Part shown: piece by piece, positions 55,241-64,000 of the stretch
Numbering within the stretch: the first letter of the stretch is position 1
Layout of the letters: the number at the start of each line of letters is the position of its first letter
Origin: Bacteroidales bacterium
Lineage (GTDB): Bacteria > Bacteroidota > Bacteroidia > Bacteroidales > UBA932
Direction: 5' to 3'
Length of the DNA: 64,000 nt
Assembly (NCBI GenBank): GCA_024695285.1
Contig: JAILIM010000017.1
Location: 62,001-126,000 of the forward strand
Made by a program: the position numbers and the translations under genes
The notes under the pieces: generated by a model
Databases searched by the model: none
The model's input: the letters and a program-made list of their open reading frames with translations, nothing else
Told to the model about the DNA's origin: nothing

Positions 55241-56431
55241 ATGAAGAAGTTATTGATTTTCCTCACGCTCGGCATCAGCGCCCTGACGGTCTCCGCTCAG
55301 CCCCGGATCGCCCCCAAGATGCCTGACTACAAGTTCACTACGGTGAAGGCCAACCCTATTACCCCCGTCAAGAACCAGTACCGCAGCGGTACCTGCTGGG
55401 CATATTCGGCAATAGGTTTTTTCGAGTCCGAGGCAATCAGGCTCGGCAAGATTACCGATACTCTCAAGTATCCTGACTTCTCGGAATTCTACGTGGTCAG
55501 CAATTCCTATTATGAAAGAGGTATCAAGTACGTCCGCCTGGACGGCAACCTCACTTTCGGCGCCGGATCCGAAGCTGACGACGTGCTCGATATCATCCGC
55601 GACTATGGTATCGTTCCCCAGTCGGAGATGACCGGTATGAACTATGGCACCGAACTGCCGGTGCAGGCAGAACTTGACGCCGTGCTCGAAGCCTTCGTCA
55701 AGACCATCGCCAAGAACCCCAACAAGACCCTCAGCACTGCCTGGACCCGTGCCTACAAGGCTGTCATCGACGAATACCTCGGCAAATGCCCGGAGAAATT
55801 CATCGTCGACGGTAAGGAATATACTCCCAAGAGCTATCGCGACGCCCTTAAGATCAACCCTGCCGACTACGTGACCCTGACCAGCTATACCCATCATCCG
55901 TTCTACACCAAGTTCGCCATCGAGGTTTGCGACAACTGGCGCGGCGACCTCGCCTGGAACGTGCCCATCGATGAGCTGATGACCGTGCTCGACAATGCCA
56001 TCAACAACGGCTTCACCGCCGCCTGGGGCGCCGACGTCAGCCACCCCGGCTTCACCCGCAACGGCCTCGCTATCAATCTCGATTCCAAGGCTCCCGTGAG
56101 CTCCGGCTCCGACCAGGAGCACTGGGTAGGCAAGGAAGAGGGCAAGCCCGCTCCCGTCATCGTCAAGGAAATTGAACCCACCCAGGAAAGCCGCCAGATC
56201 GATTTCGACAACAAAACCGTCACCGACGACCACGGCATGCAGATCTACGGCATTGCTAAAGACCAGGACGGCAAGAAATACTACATGGTCAAGAACTCCT
56301 GGGGCGAGACCGGCAAGTACAAAGGAATATGGTATGCCACCGAATCCTTCGTGAAAGGACAGACCCTCGACATCATGGTCCACAAGGACGCCATCCCCAG
56401 GGACATAAAGGCCAAGCTCGGCATCAAATAG
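55241..56431 (+). CDS. Secreted C1-family cysteine peptidase (bleomycin hydrolase/PepC type)
   Basis: 396 residues from the ATG at 55241. Signal peptide MKKLLIFLTLGISALTVSAQ, unusual because PepC in Firmicutes is cytoplasmic. Catalytic residues are C52 (QYRSGTCWAYSAIG), His in TDDHGMQIYG and Asn in VKNSWGE. TLSTAWTRAYKAVIDEYLG and SYTHHPFYTKFAIEVCDNWRGD match the C1B/PepC family, which forms hexameric self-compartmentalised aminopeptidases. Bacteroidetes have exported versions in the periplasm. Followed by pssA after ten bases. Confidence 0.92.
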   Translation: MKKLLIFLTLGISALTVSAQPRIAPKMPDYKFTTVKANPITPVKNQYRSGTCWAYSAIGFFESEAIRLGKITDTLKYPDFSEFYVVSNSYYERGIKYVRLDGNLTFGAGSEADDVLDIIRDYGIVPQSEMTGMNYGTELPVQAELDAVLEAFVKTIAKNPNKTLSTAWTRAYKAVIDEYLGKCPEKFIVDGKEYTPKSYRDALKINPADYVTLTSYTHHPFYTKFAIEVCDNWRGDLAWNVPIDELMTVLDNAINNGFTAAWGADVSHPGFTRNGLAINLDSKAPVSSGSDQEHWVGKEEGKPAPVIVKEIEPTQESRQIDFDNKTVTDDHGMQIYGIAKDQDGKKYYMVKNSWGETGKYKGIWYATESFVKGQTLDIMVHKDAIPRDIKAKLGIK

Positions 56432-56441
56432 TCCCTGATTG

Positions 56442-57161
56442 ATGAAGAAATACATTCCTGACTGCATAACCTCGATGAATCTCTGTTGCGGAGTCATCGG
56501 GGTTGTGTTTGCTTTCAAAGGCCGTCCCGACATCGCGTTTATACTGATGCTGGCCGCGGGTCTCGCCGACTTTCTCGACGGCTTTGCTGCGCGCCTTCTC
56601 GGAGCTTATTCCGACCTCGGGAAGGAAATGGATTCCCTCTCGGATCTGGTGTCCTTCGGGGTGCTGCCGGCCGTCATGCTCTACAACCTTTCCCGCACCT
56701 GCATGTTCGGGGAAAGCTGGGTGGCATGGGTACCTGTCGTCGTGGTGAGCCTCGGCAGCTGCCTGCGCCTTGCCAAGTTCAACACGGACGCCCGTCAGCT
56801 TTCAGGTTTTCTGGGGCTTCCCACTCCCGCTTCCGCCCTGCTGGCCGGCTCGCTGTGCTATTATGTCGCGGCAGCTCCCGGCAGTTTTCTCGCGGAATGG
56901 TGCGCCGGCCCGGTGTTTATCCCCGTGCTTTCCGTGTGCCTTGCGGCGCTTATGGTCAGCGAGATCCCGATGTTCTCCCTCAAGTTCCACAGGGGCGATC
57001 CCAGGATATTGAAAAACAAAAGGATGGCATTTGCAATCACGGTGATTGCCGCCATCCTTGTGTGTGTAGTTTTCAGGCTTGACTGGTCAGCTGCCGTGCT
57101 GATGAGCCTTTGTGCCTATGTGGTGAAAAACCTGATCTACGCTGTCGCGGGTATTATTTAG
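56442..57161 (+). CDS. pssA: CDP-diacylglycerol-serine O-phosphatidyltransferase
   Basis: 239 residues from the ATG at 56442 (an upstream TTG is less likely). The CDP-alcohol phosphotransferase motif is DFLDGFAARLLGAYSDLGKE followed by MDSLSD, supplying the four catalytic aspartates. Early PDCITSMNLCCGVIG and about eight hydrophobic segments fit the PssA subfamily. It makes phosphatidylserine, the precursor of phosphatidylethanolamine. The stop overlaps by eight bases the 3' end of the convergent M48 protease gene. Confidence 0.93.
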   Translation: MKKYIPDCITSMNLCCGVIGVVFAFKGRPDIAFILMLAAGLADFLDGFAARLLGAYSDLGKEMDSLSDLVSFGVLPAVMLYNLSRTCMFGESWVAWVPVVVVSLGSCLRLAKFNTDARQLSGFLGLPTPASALLAGSLCYYVAAAPGSFLAEWCAGPVFIPVLSVCLAALMVSEIPMFSLKFHRGDPRILKNKRMAFAITVIAAILVCVVFRLDWSAAVLMSLCAYVVKNLIYAVAGII

Positions 57162-57918
57162 AATACTGCTCGGCCATCTTCTTCATCTTCTCCATGCGCT
57201 TCTCCGTCTTCGGATGGTCGGCGAACATATGAGCGATAATCGAATTGTCACTGCCCTGTGAAAGCGACATCAGCTTTTCCAGGGCATTGTACATACTGTA
57301 GGGGCTCTTGCCGCGCTCGATAGCGAAGGTGCAGCCGTGTTCGTCGGCCTTGTATTCCTGGGCCTGTGAGAACTGGGCGCTGATCAGGGCTTCGCCCATG
57401 TCGCCGAGGAGATAGGATGCCATTGCGCCGTAGCTGCCGGCTGATGCCACTACGTCGCGGGCCGCGGATGCGAGATAAGCGCTCTTCAGGGCGCGCTTGG
57501 TGTCCTGATGGCGCACATGGCCGATTTCATGGCCGATGATGGCGGTCAGTTCCGAATCGTCCATGACGTCCATAAGGCCGGAATAGACGCGGATGGAGCC
57601 GTCGCCGCAGGCGAAAGCATTGATTTCATTTGTCTTGTAGACCTTGTAGTTGATGGGGATACCGTCGATATCATTGACCCCGGACATGACTCTTGCAAGG
57701 CGTTGGGCGTAGGCCCCGTTGTCAATCACGTTCTGCTGGTCAAGCGAGACAATGGTCTGACGGCTCAGGGCGGCGACCTGGTCGTCCGAGATGCTGGCGG
57801 CGGTCATGACTTTGCCGGCGGCGCTGGCGAGGCCTTCGGCATTCCAGTTGACGCTCGAGAGAACCGAGCAGCTGCACAGCGATATGGCTGCGGCAGCGAT
57901 AATGAGCAGTTTCTTCAT
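57154..57918 (-). CDS. M48-family zinc metalloprotease, lipoprotein
   Basis: 254 residues. Signal peptide with probable lipidated C17 (SLCSC). Zinc site HEIGHVRHQD with the third ligand in QAQEYKADEHG, as in M48 proteases of the LoiP/BepA group. NAFACGDGSIRVYSGLMDVM and FADHPKTEKRMEKMK are also typical. It likely acts in outer-membrane protein or lipoprotein quality control in the periplasm. It overlaps lpxB by four bases and is last in the surE-lpxB-M48 unit. Confidence 0.92.
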   Translation of the reverse strand: MKKLLIIAAAAISLCSCSVLSSVNWNAEGLASAAGKVMTAASISDDQVAALSRQTIVSLDQQNVIDNGAYAQRLARVMSGVNDIDGIPINYKVYKTNEINAFACGDGSIRVYSGLMDVMDDSELTAIIGHEIGHVRHQDTKRALKSAYLASAARDVVASAGSYGAMASYLLGDMGEALISAQFSQAQEYKADEHGCTFAIERGKSPYSMYNALEKLMSLSQGSDNSIIAHMFADHPKTEKRMEKMKKMAEQYSK

Positions 57919-59027
57919 ATTGCAGATCTTATATCTTGTATCATTTCTCCGGCTATGGCAAGGGATGCTCCCCTGCCGCCAAGGGTTTCACGTATTTCGG
58001 CGTAATCTTTTTTCATGTTGTCGCGGTACTCCGGCTCGTCGAGCAGGCGCCTGAGCTCCTTTTCCACATTATCCGGAGTGAAATCGTCCTGGATGAGTTC
58101 ACGGAAGGCCTGGCGGCCGAGGCAGAGGTTGCCGAGCGAGATATACTTGACGTGGTCCAGCACACGGAACACATTGTTGGCCACGAAGTAGGTAAGGCGG
58201 CCGGCGCTCCAGCATACCACCTGGGGCGTGCCGATTAGGGCGGCCTCAAGTGATGCCGTGCCGGAATTGATTATTGCTGCATCGGCATATTTCAGTATGT
58301 CATAGGTGCGGTCGAAAAGCACTTCCACATTATCCCGTCCGTCGGTGTATGCTGCGTAGTCTTCGAGGGTACGAGACGGGGCGCCCGCAACAAGAACCTT
58401 CATTCCAAGCCGTCCGGCAACCTCCATGCAGACTGGCATCATCCTGGATATCTCCCCTTTACGGGATCCGGGCAGGACGGCTATGTAGTTCCCCTCACCA
58501 GGACGTGCATATGTATGCCCGTCTACGGCGTCCACCAGCGGATTGCCCTTGTATGTGAACGGTATGCCCTGTTGCTGGAAGTATGGAACCTCAAAAGGGA
58601 AAACAATGTAGAGGTGGTCCACCCAGGCCTTGAGCTTGCGGTTGCGGCCGGCGCGGGAAGCCCAGGTCTTGGGAGCGATGTAGTAGAAAACACGTATGCC
58701 CGATTCGTGGCAGAATTTCGCCACATTCAGGTTGAATCCCGGATAATCGACCGGAATCACCACGTCAGGCTTCCAGGATGCGATATCTTCCTTGCAGCGC
58801 TTCAGGTTGCGCAGGAGGGCGCCGCCTTTGCTTACGACGTCGGTGACGCCCATGACCGCGCCGTCACGGTAGTGGACCACAGGAGGCTGCCCGCCGCATG
58901 CAGCGGCCATCAGGTCCCCTCCCCAATAGCGGAATACGGCATCAGAATCCCCGGCACGCAATCCCTTGATCAGATTGCTGCCGTGCAGGTCTCCGGAAGC
59001 CTCTCCGGCTATCAGATAATACCGCAT
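57915..59027 (-). CDS. lpxB: Lipid-A-disaccharide synthase
   Basis: 370 residues. Conserved blocks: YYLIAGEASGDLHGSNLIKG at the start, YRYWGGD-like FRYWGGDLM, VIPVDYPGFNLNVAKF, GIRVFYYIAPKTWAS, YKGNPLVDAV, VLPGSRKGEISRMMP, INSGTASLEAALIGTPQVV. It condenses UDP-2,3-diacylglucosamine with lipid X at the inner membrane to give the lipid A disaccharide. It overlaps surE by 16 bases. Confidence 0.97.
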   Translation of the reverse strand: MRYYLIAGEASGDLHGSNLIKGLRAGDSDAVFRYWGGDLMAAACGGQPPVVHYRDGAVMGVTDVVSKGGALLRNLKRCKEDIASWKPDVVIPVDYPGFNLNVAKFCHESGIRVFYYIAPKTWASRAGRNRKLKAWVDHLYIVFPFEVPYFQQQGIPFTYKGNPLVDAVDGHTYARPGEGNYIAVLPGSRKGEISRMMPVCMEVAGRLGMKVLVAGAPSRTLEDYAAYTDGRDNVEVLFDRTYDILKYADAAIINSGTASLEAALIGTPQVVCWSAGRLTYFVANNVFRVLDHVKYISLGNLCLGRQAFRELIQDDFTPDNVEKELRRLLDEPEYRDNMKKDYAEIRETLGGRGASLAIAGEMIQDIRSAI

Positions 59028-59842
59028 AAGCGTTTCATTTCCGCTGTGTCAGTGTGGTCTAGATTCAAAGGAGTCACGACTATGTAGCCCTGCTCCATCA
59101 GTATGTGGTCAGCCAGCTCCCCGTTGCCCTTTTCGTCATCGACGAAGTCTCCGGCCATGACGACCAGGTCTTCATCGGGATGCTTGTTCTCCACATACTC
59201 GACGTCGCTTTTCGTAGGCACGTGGCCGCGCTCGAAAAGGAATTCAGGTCCGTATGGAAGGTATTCGTGCTCCCAGTGGGCCATACCCATGCGGGTGACG
59301 CGGGTGCCGATAATCTGGGATGAAGGAAGGGCCGGGAAGTTGATGTTGTAGATGCTCCCGAAGCGGGGGTTGAAGTTGTCGAGGAGTTTGGTGAGGATTC
59401 CGGGAAGAAGCTGCTCTATGGCGGAGAAATCGGCGTCCGGGTGGAAATCGTCCAGGCTCACTGCGATGGCGGGAATGCCGTTCAGGGCAGCTTCCATGGC
59501 CGCGCCGACTGTGCCTGAATAGAGCGCCGCCGTTGCAGCGTTGCTGCCGTGGTTAATGCCGCTCAACACCAGGTCGGGCTTGTCGGGATACATCACGTTG
59601 TCCAGCCCGAACTTGACGCAGCTCGAGGGGGTGCCGTCCAGGTACCACCATTCTTCTCCGGGCAGTTCGTAAACCTTCCTGGCGGCTATGGGCTTGTATC
59701 CCATGGTCACCGCCATGGACATTCCGCTCTGCACCGTTTTGGGCGCCACAACGAGTATTTGGCCGAACTGACGGGCCACCCGCGCCAGGGCTTCTATACC
59801 CTTGGACTCGTACCCGTCGTCGTTTGTGATCAGAATCCTCAT
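59012..59842 (-). CDS. surE: 5'/3'-nucleotidase SurE
   Basis: 276 residues, close to the family's usual 250-270. The metal site is ILITNDDGYESKGI with D8-D9, S-box LVVAPKTVQSGMS-like ILVVAPKTVQSGMSM, GTPSSCVKFGLD and LVLSGINHGSNA. The family dephosphorylates nucleoside monophosphates and is thought to act in stationary-phase nucleotide turnover. First gene of the surE-lpxB-M48 operon, with a promoter box ten bases before the start. Confidence 0.97.
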   Translation of the reverse strand: MRILITNDDGYESKGIEALARVARQFGQILVVAPKTVQSGMSMAVTMGYKPIAARKVYELPGEEWWYLDGTPSSCVKFGLDNVMYPDKPDLVLSGINHGSNAATAALYSGTVGAAMEAALNGIPAIAVSLDDFHPDADFSAIEQLLPGILTKLLDNFNPRFGSIYNINFPALPSSQIIGTRVTRMGMAHWEHEYLPYGPEFLFERGHVPTKSDVEYVENKHPDEDLVVMAGDFVDDEKGNGELADHILMEQGYIVVTPLNLDHTDTAEMKRLCGII

Positions 59843-59852
59843 CTTTTTTCTG

Positions 59853-59860
59853 CAAATATA
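59853..59860 (-). promoter_or_regulatory. TATATTTG promoter box of surE
   Basis: Exact TAnnTTTG on the minus strand, ten bases before the surE ATG; divergent from the gapA box at 59884. Confidence 0.65.
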
Positions 59861-59875
59861 ATTGAAATTACGTAA

Positions 59876-60937
<1,062 letters not shown>

Positions 60938-60960
60938 TCCTTTCCAATCTGCTTTATCGG

Positions 60961-60992
60961 GCGGGAATCAGCAATGGTTCCCGCTTTTTTTT
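60961..60992 (+). terminator. Rho-independent terminator of gapA
   Basis: GCGGGAA (60961-60967) pairs with TTCCCGC (60978-60984) around a ten-base loop, followed by eight T residues (60985-60992). Confidence 0.9.
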
Positions 60993-60996
60993 GTAT

Positions 60997-61090
60997 AAAG
61001 AATCCTTCACACCGAAAGAATTGATGTAAATATTCTTTCGAAATGGGCCCTATTCTTTAAAAATCGTATAAAACTAATTGCTGATTCTTT
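60997..61090. promoter_or_regulatory. Five copies of the heptamer ATTCTTT/AAAGAAT upstream of the 61133 gene
   Basis: AAAGAAT at 60997 and 61015, ATTCTTT at 61032, 61052 and 61084. The copies at 61015 and 61032 lie within a perfect nine-base inverted repeat, CGAAAGAAT/ATTCTTTCG, spaced by ten bases; the copy at 61084 is also followed by CG. The region lies between the gapA terminator and the -7 box of the next gene, where an operator or upstream activator site would be expected. Confidence 0.4.
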
Positions 61091-61120
61091 CGATTCCATT
61101 GACTTCAGGATTGTGCAAAG

Positions 61121-61128
61121 CATATTTG
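61121..61128 (+). promoter_or_regulatory. CATATTTG promoter-like box of the 61133 gene
   Basis: One mismatch from TAnnTTTG; it ends four bases before the ATG at 61133, suggesting a leaderless transcript. Confidence 0.45.
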
Positions 61129-61132
61129 CAGT

Positions 61133-63091
61133 ATGAAAAGCTTGAAGTTCCCAGTGCTCTGCGGCGTACTCGCCCTTGCTGTCGCCGCCTGTGGCACGCA
61201 TAAGAAGATTGAGCAGATAAAGGCCGGCGAGATGCAGGCCCGCCTCGCCCTTCCTTCAGATTACCAGAAACCTACCCGTGAAATCAAGATTCCGGAGAAG
61301 ACACGCGACACCCTCCAGATAGTGGACTTCGAAGGCCACGAGATGCTAATTATGAATGCAATCCGGGACGAAGACGGCGAAATGGTAGCGACCGAACGGC
61401 TTGAGGCTGCAGTGGTGACGGCCCGTTTCCGCAATGTGGCGGAGAGGCGAGGGCGCGTGGATCTGGTATTTCAGGTCATTGTGCCCAGGGACATGCAGGA
61501 CAGCCGCTGGCAGCTGCGCCTGGACCCCGATATGTACATCCTCGGCGATTCCCTGCGCCTGGATCCCGTCATCATAACGGGCCGCGACTACCGCAAAGCC
61601 CAGCTGCGCGGCTACGAACAATACCGGCGCTTCCTGAATTCCATCATCACCGACACCACCCGCTTCATTAACCTCGCAGCCCTTGAGATCTTCATCGAAC
61701 GCAACATCCCCGAAGTCTATGCATTCCGCACCGATACCAGTTTCGTCTCCGACGAAGAGTTCGCATCAGCCTACGGCGTCACGGAAAAACAGGCTATAGA
61801 ACACTACACCTGGCAGCTCTGGAAGCGCTGGAACAGGCGCCGCGCCGGCCGCAAGGACCTGATGTACCACAGGTTTGTAAAGGCTCCCATCGTGACTGAA
61901 GGCATACGCCTGGACACCGTCCTGCAGAACGACAACGGCGATTTCATCTACAACTATGTCCAGACTATAAATACGCGTCCCAAGCTCCGCAAGGTCGAAA
62001 TAGTGCTCTCCGGCGACATCCGTGAGCAGGGCAAGCGCATCTACACCATACCCCGGAGCGAGCCCCTTACCTTCTACATATCTTCAATTTCCGGCCTCGC
62101 CGACGGCAGCGAGCGCTACCTGAAGAAGATCATCGAGCGCAAGGTGGAGGCTAACACTGCTTGCTACATAGAGTTCCCGCAAGGGAAGGCCAATATTGAT
62201 CCTGGCCTTGGCAACAATCCCGGCGAAATAGGCCGCATAAAAGGCAATTTCCGTGAACTGCTGGTCAACGAGACATTCGACCTGGACTCCATATGCGTCG
62301 AGGCCTTCGCATCCCCTGAGGGGCTGAGAAAGAGCAACGAAGCCCTTTCGGAGAGGCGCGCAAAGTCTGCTTCGGATTACTTCGCAAACTACGCTGCGCA
62401 TTTGAGCGACTCGCTGGCAAAAGAAGCCGGCATAATCCTCTCCCTGGGCGATGAAGCGATTGAAATGAAAAAGCCTGCGGCCATATCTTTCAAGAGCCGC
62501 AGCGGCGGCGAAAACTGGCAGATGCTCGATTATCTGGTCGAATCCGACGGGCAGCTGAAAGATGCAGCAAAGAAAGAATACGCCGAGATAGCCTCGCTGT
62601 TCAAAGACCCTGACATGCGTGAGAAGCAGTTGTCCCGCACTTCCCACTACCGCTATCTACGGGAGAAACTATATCCCCGCCTGCGTATAGTCAAGTTCAA
62701 TTTCTACCTGCACCGCAAAGGCATGGTCAAGGACACCATCCACACTACGGAACTCGACACCGTCTATATGCACGGGGTGCAGAGCCTGCGCGACCACGAC
62801 TACGAAGAAGCCCTGAAGTGCCTCCAGCCTTACAAGGATTTCAACACAGCCGTTGCATATGTCGCCCTTGACCGCAATTCGTCCGCAAAGGAGATTCTCT
62901 GCGGCCTTGAACGCACGGCAGCCGTAGATTACCTCCTGGCAATACTGTATTCCCGCGAAGGCGACGAACAGAACGCAGTCCAGTGCTACATCCACGCCTG
63001 CGCCCGTGAGCCGTCCTACGTCCACCGCGGCAATCTTGATCCCGAAATCAGCGCCCTCATACGCAAATACGATTTGAATAAGGAACTATGA
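61133..63091 (+). CDS. OmpA-like lipoprotein with C-terminal helical repeats
   Basis: 652 residues. Lipobox LAVAAC (C20). Residues about 60-340 are beta-rich, with VTARFRNVAERRGRVDLVFQ and VIITGRDYRKAQ. About 365-440 hold an OmpA-like peptidoglycan-binding motif: SICVEAFASPEGLRKSNEAL followed by SERRAKSASDYF. After about 540, helical TPR-like segments (YEEALKCLQPYKDFNTAVAY; YLLAILYSREGDEQNAVQCY) finish the protein. The layout recalls the DUF3868/OmpA-type proteins of Bacteroidetes, but the family match is not certain. Likely links outer membrane and peptidoglycan or helps assemble a surface structure. Confidence 0.75.
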   Translation: MKSLKFPVLCGVLALAVAACGTHKKIEQIKAGEMQARLALPSDYQKPTREIKIPEKTRDTLQIVDFEGHEMLIMNAIRDEDGEMVATERLEAAVVTARFRNVAERRGRVDLVFQVIVPRDMQDSRWQLRLDPDMYILGDSLRLDPVIITGRDYRKAQLRGYEQYRRFLNSIITDTTRFINLAALEIFIERNIPEVYAFRTDTSFVSDEEFASAYGVTEKQAIEHYTWQLWKRWNRRRAGRKDLMYHRFVKAPIVTEGIRLDTVLQNDNGDFIYNYVQTINTRPKLRKVEIVLSGDIREQGKRIYTIPRSEPLTFYISSISGLADGSERYLKKIIERKVEANTACYIEFPQGKANIDPGLGNNPGEIGRIKGNFRELLVNETFDLDSICVEAFASPEGLRKSNEALSERRAKSASDYFANYAAHLSDSLAKEAGIILSLGDEAIEMKKPAAISFKSRSGGENWQMLDYLVESDGQLKDAAKKEYAEIASLFKDPDMREKQLSRTSHYRYLREKLYPRLRIVKFNFYLHRKGMVKDTIHTTELDTVYMHGVQSLRDHDYEEALKCLQPYKDFNTAVAYVALDRNSSAKEILCGLERTAAVDYLLAILYSREGDEQNAVQCYIHACAREPSYVHRGNLDPEISALIRKYDLNKEL

Positions 63092-63112
63092 CGGAAAATC
63101 GCGAGGATTTCG

Positions 63113-63120
63113 TATCTTTG
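63113..63120 (+). promoter_or_regulatory. TATCTTTG promoter box of the CoA-transferase gene
   Basis: Exact TAnnTTTG ending eight bases before the ATG at 63129. Confidence 0.65.
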
Positions 63121-63128
63121 CGCCCGTT

Positions 63129-64000
63129 ATGAAAGATATCAGATTCGTCAGCCCCGATGAGGCCGTGAGCCACATCCCATCCCACTGCCATATACATCTC
63201 AGCAGCGTCGCAAGTGTTCCCCATTGCCTTATACAGGCCCTTGTCAGGAGGGCCGATGCAGGGGACGTGACGGACCTGCACTTCCACCACTTCCACACCG
63301 AGGGCCCCGCTCCCTACAGCGAACCCAAATACGAAGGCATCTTCTTCGAGCAGGGCTTCTTCGTGGGCCCCAACGTGCGCGCAAACGTCAACGCCGGATA
63401 TGCCGACTACACGCCGGTCCACCTTGGTGAGACTCCCCGCCTCTACAGGAGCGGCGCCATCAAACTGGGTGCGGCTCTGGTGAACGTGTCGCTTCCGGAT
63501 GCCGAAGGCCGCGTGTCGCTCGGCACCTCGGTGGACTGCTCCGTGGCCGCAATCCAGACTGCTGACCTTGTCATTGGCGTGGTCAACCCCAACGTCCCTT
63601 TCGCCTATGGCGACCTCATCCCGCTTGAGTCGTTTGATTATCTGGTCCAGGATGACGCTCCGCTGGTGACGGCCAATTTCGCTGAACCGACTCCGACCGA
63701 GATGCTCATCGGCAAGAACTGCGCGGCCCTCGTCGAAGACGGTGACTGCCTCCAGATGGGCATCGGAGCCCTTCCCAACGCCCTTGCCTCCCAGCTGGGC
63801 GACCACAAGAATCTCGGACTCCACACGGAAATGTTCGCCGACGGCCTGCTGCGCCTTATCAAGAAAGGCGTCATCAACGGTTCCTGCAAGGACATTGACA
63901 AGGGCAAGGTGGTCGCATCCTTCCTTCTCGGCTCCCAGGAAGTCTATTCTTTCATAGACCACAATCCCGACGTGCTGATGCGTGACATCACATACACCAA
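63129..64000 (+). CDS. Acetyl-CoA hydrolase/transferase-family CoA-transferase, 3' end outside the window
   Basis: 290 codons from the ATG at 63129 to the window edge; the family is about 430-500 residues. The sequence begins MKDIRFVSPDEAVSHIPSHC. It contains DLHFHHFHTEGPAPY, GAALVNVSLPDAEGRVSLGT, LQMGIGALPNALASQLGDH and GLHTEMFADG, in which E234 is the expected CoA-thioester-forming glutamate. This is the pattern of 4-hydroxybutyrate or butyryl-CoA:acetate CoA-transferases. It probably swaps CoA between acetate, propionate, succinate or a similar acid. Specificity cannot be decided from the N-terminal two thirds. Confidence 0.88.
   Translation, partial: MKDIRFVSPDEAVSHIPSHCHIHLSSVASVPHCLIQALVRRADAGDVTDLHFHHFHTEGPAPYSEPKYEGIFFEQGFFVGPNVRANVNAGYADYTPVHLGETPRLYRSGAIKLGAALVNVSLPDAEGRVSLGTSVDCSVAAIQTADLVIGVVNPNVPFAYGDLIPLESFDYLVQDDAPLVTANFAEPTPTEMLIGKNCAALVEDGDCLQMGIGALPNALASQLGDHKNLGLHTEMFADGLLRLIKKGVINGSCKDIDKGKVVASFLLGSQEVYSFIDHNPDVLMRDITYT

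Overview
The window is a 64-kb, gene-dense, moderately GC-rich chromosomal segment of a Bacteroidales bacterium. The evidence is threefold. First, Bacteroidetes-type promoter boxes (TAnnTTTG) stand directly in front of most transcription units. Second, secreted proteins are dominated by lipoproteins and beta-barrels typical of the phylum: a TamL-type lipidated TamA, DUF5723, DUF5020, fimbrillin-like lipoproteins and a C10 protease. Third, the metabolic set fits: a Na+-pumping methylmalonyl-CoA decarboxylase, a short V-type ATPase operon with DUF2764, and a cysteate synthase-like enzyme. An Alistipes / RC9 / Cryptobacteroides-like gut lineage is plausible, but that placement is a guess. I found no rRNA, tRNA, CRISPR array, insertion sequence or prophage.

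Layout. 1-4.2 kb: minus operon GNAT protein - rarA - DUF5020 protein (cut by the window edge), divergent from two small beta-barrel genes. 4.2-7.9 kb: cysteate synthase, Na+/Ca2+ exchanger and RlmD. 8.0-10.4 kb: lipoprotein plus DUF5723 protein. 10.4-12.8 kb: acyltransferase and QueA. 12.8-13.4 kb: the only long non-coding stretch, with a cluster of small hairpins. 13.4-19.5 kb: XRE regulator, a DHODH-like protein without catalytic residues, PncC, the four decarboxylase subunits and a secreted EEP-family hydrolase. 19.5-25.5 kb: an accessory surface locus with a 44-residue peptide and two large GLUG-repeat lipoproteins, one ending in an SGNH hydrolase domain. 25.5-32.5 kb: V-type ATPase (E, DUF2764, A, B, D, I, K), followed by a near-perfect 27-bp hairpin.

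32.6-39.6 kb: GpsA, then a minus operon of TrmH-type methyltransferase - TamL - GH13 enzyme, a YegP-like protein and a PPi-type phosphofructokinase. 39.7-48.2 kb: six-gene plus operon ligA - yihY - short RelA/SpoT homolog - Ig-like lipoprotein - beta-barrel - ispG. 48.2-51.2 kb: RlmI-like methyltransferase, 3'-5' exonuclease and lipoprotein. 51.2-57.2 kb: ZitB-like metal transporter, C10 protease with fimbrillin-like lipoprotein, secreted C1 protease, PssA. 57.2-59.8 kb: M48 protease, LpxB, SurE. 59.9-64 kb: GAPDH, an OmpA-like lipoprotein and a CoA-transferase cut by the window edge.

Functional picture. PPi-type phosphofructokinase, GAPDH, methylmalonyl-CoA decarboxylase and an acyl-CoA transferase suggest a sugar fermenter making propionate by the succinate route and exporting Na+. 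The V-ATPase proteolipid keeps the residues that bind Na+ in Enterococcus hirae NtpK, so decarboxylase, V-ATPase and Na+/Ca2+ exchanger may share a sodium circuit. Envelope genes are abundant. The least ordinary items are the GLUG/SGNH lipoprotein locus with its small peptide, a hydrolase-dead RelA/SpoT homolog with a shortened ACT region, the DHODH-like pseudoenzyme, a short IspG, and three intergenic structured or repeated DNA signals.
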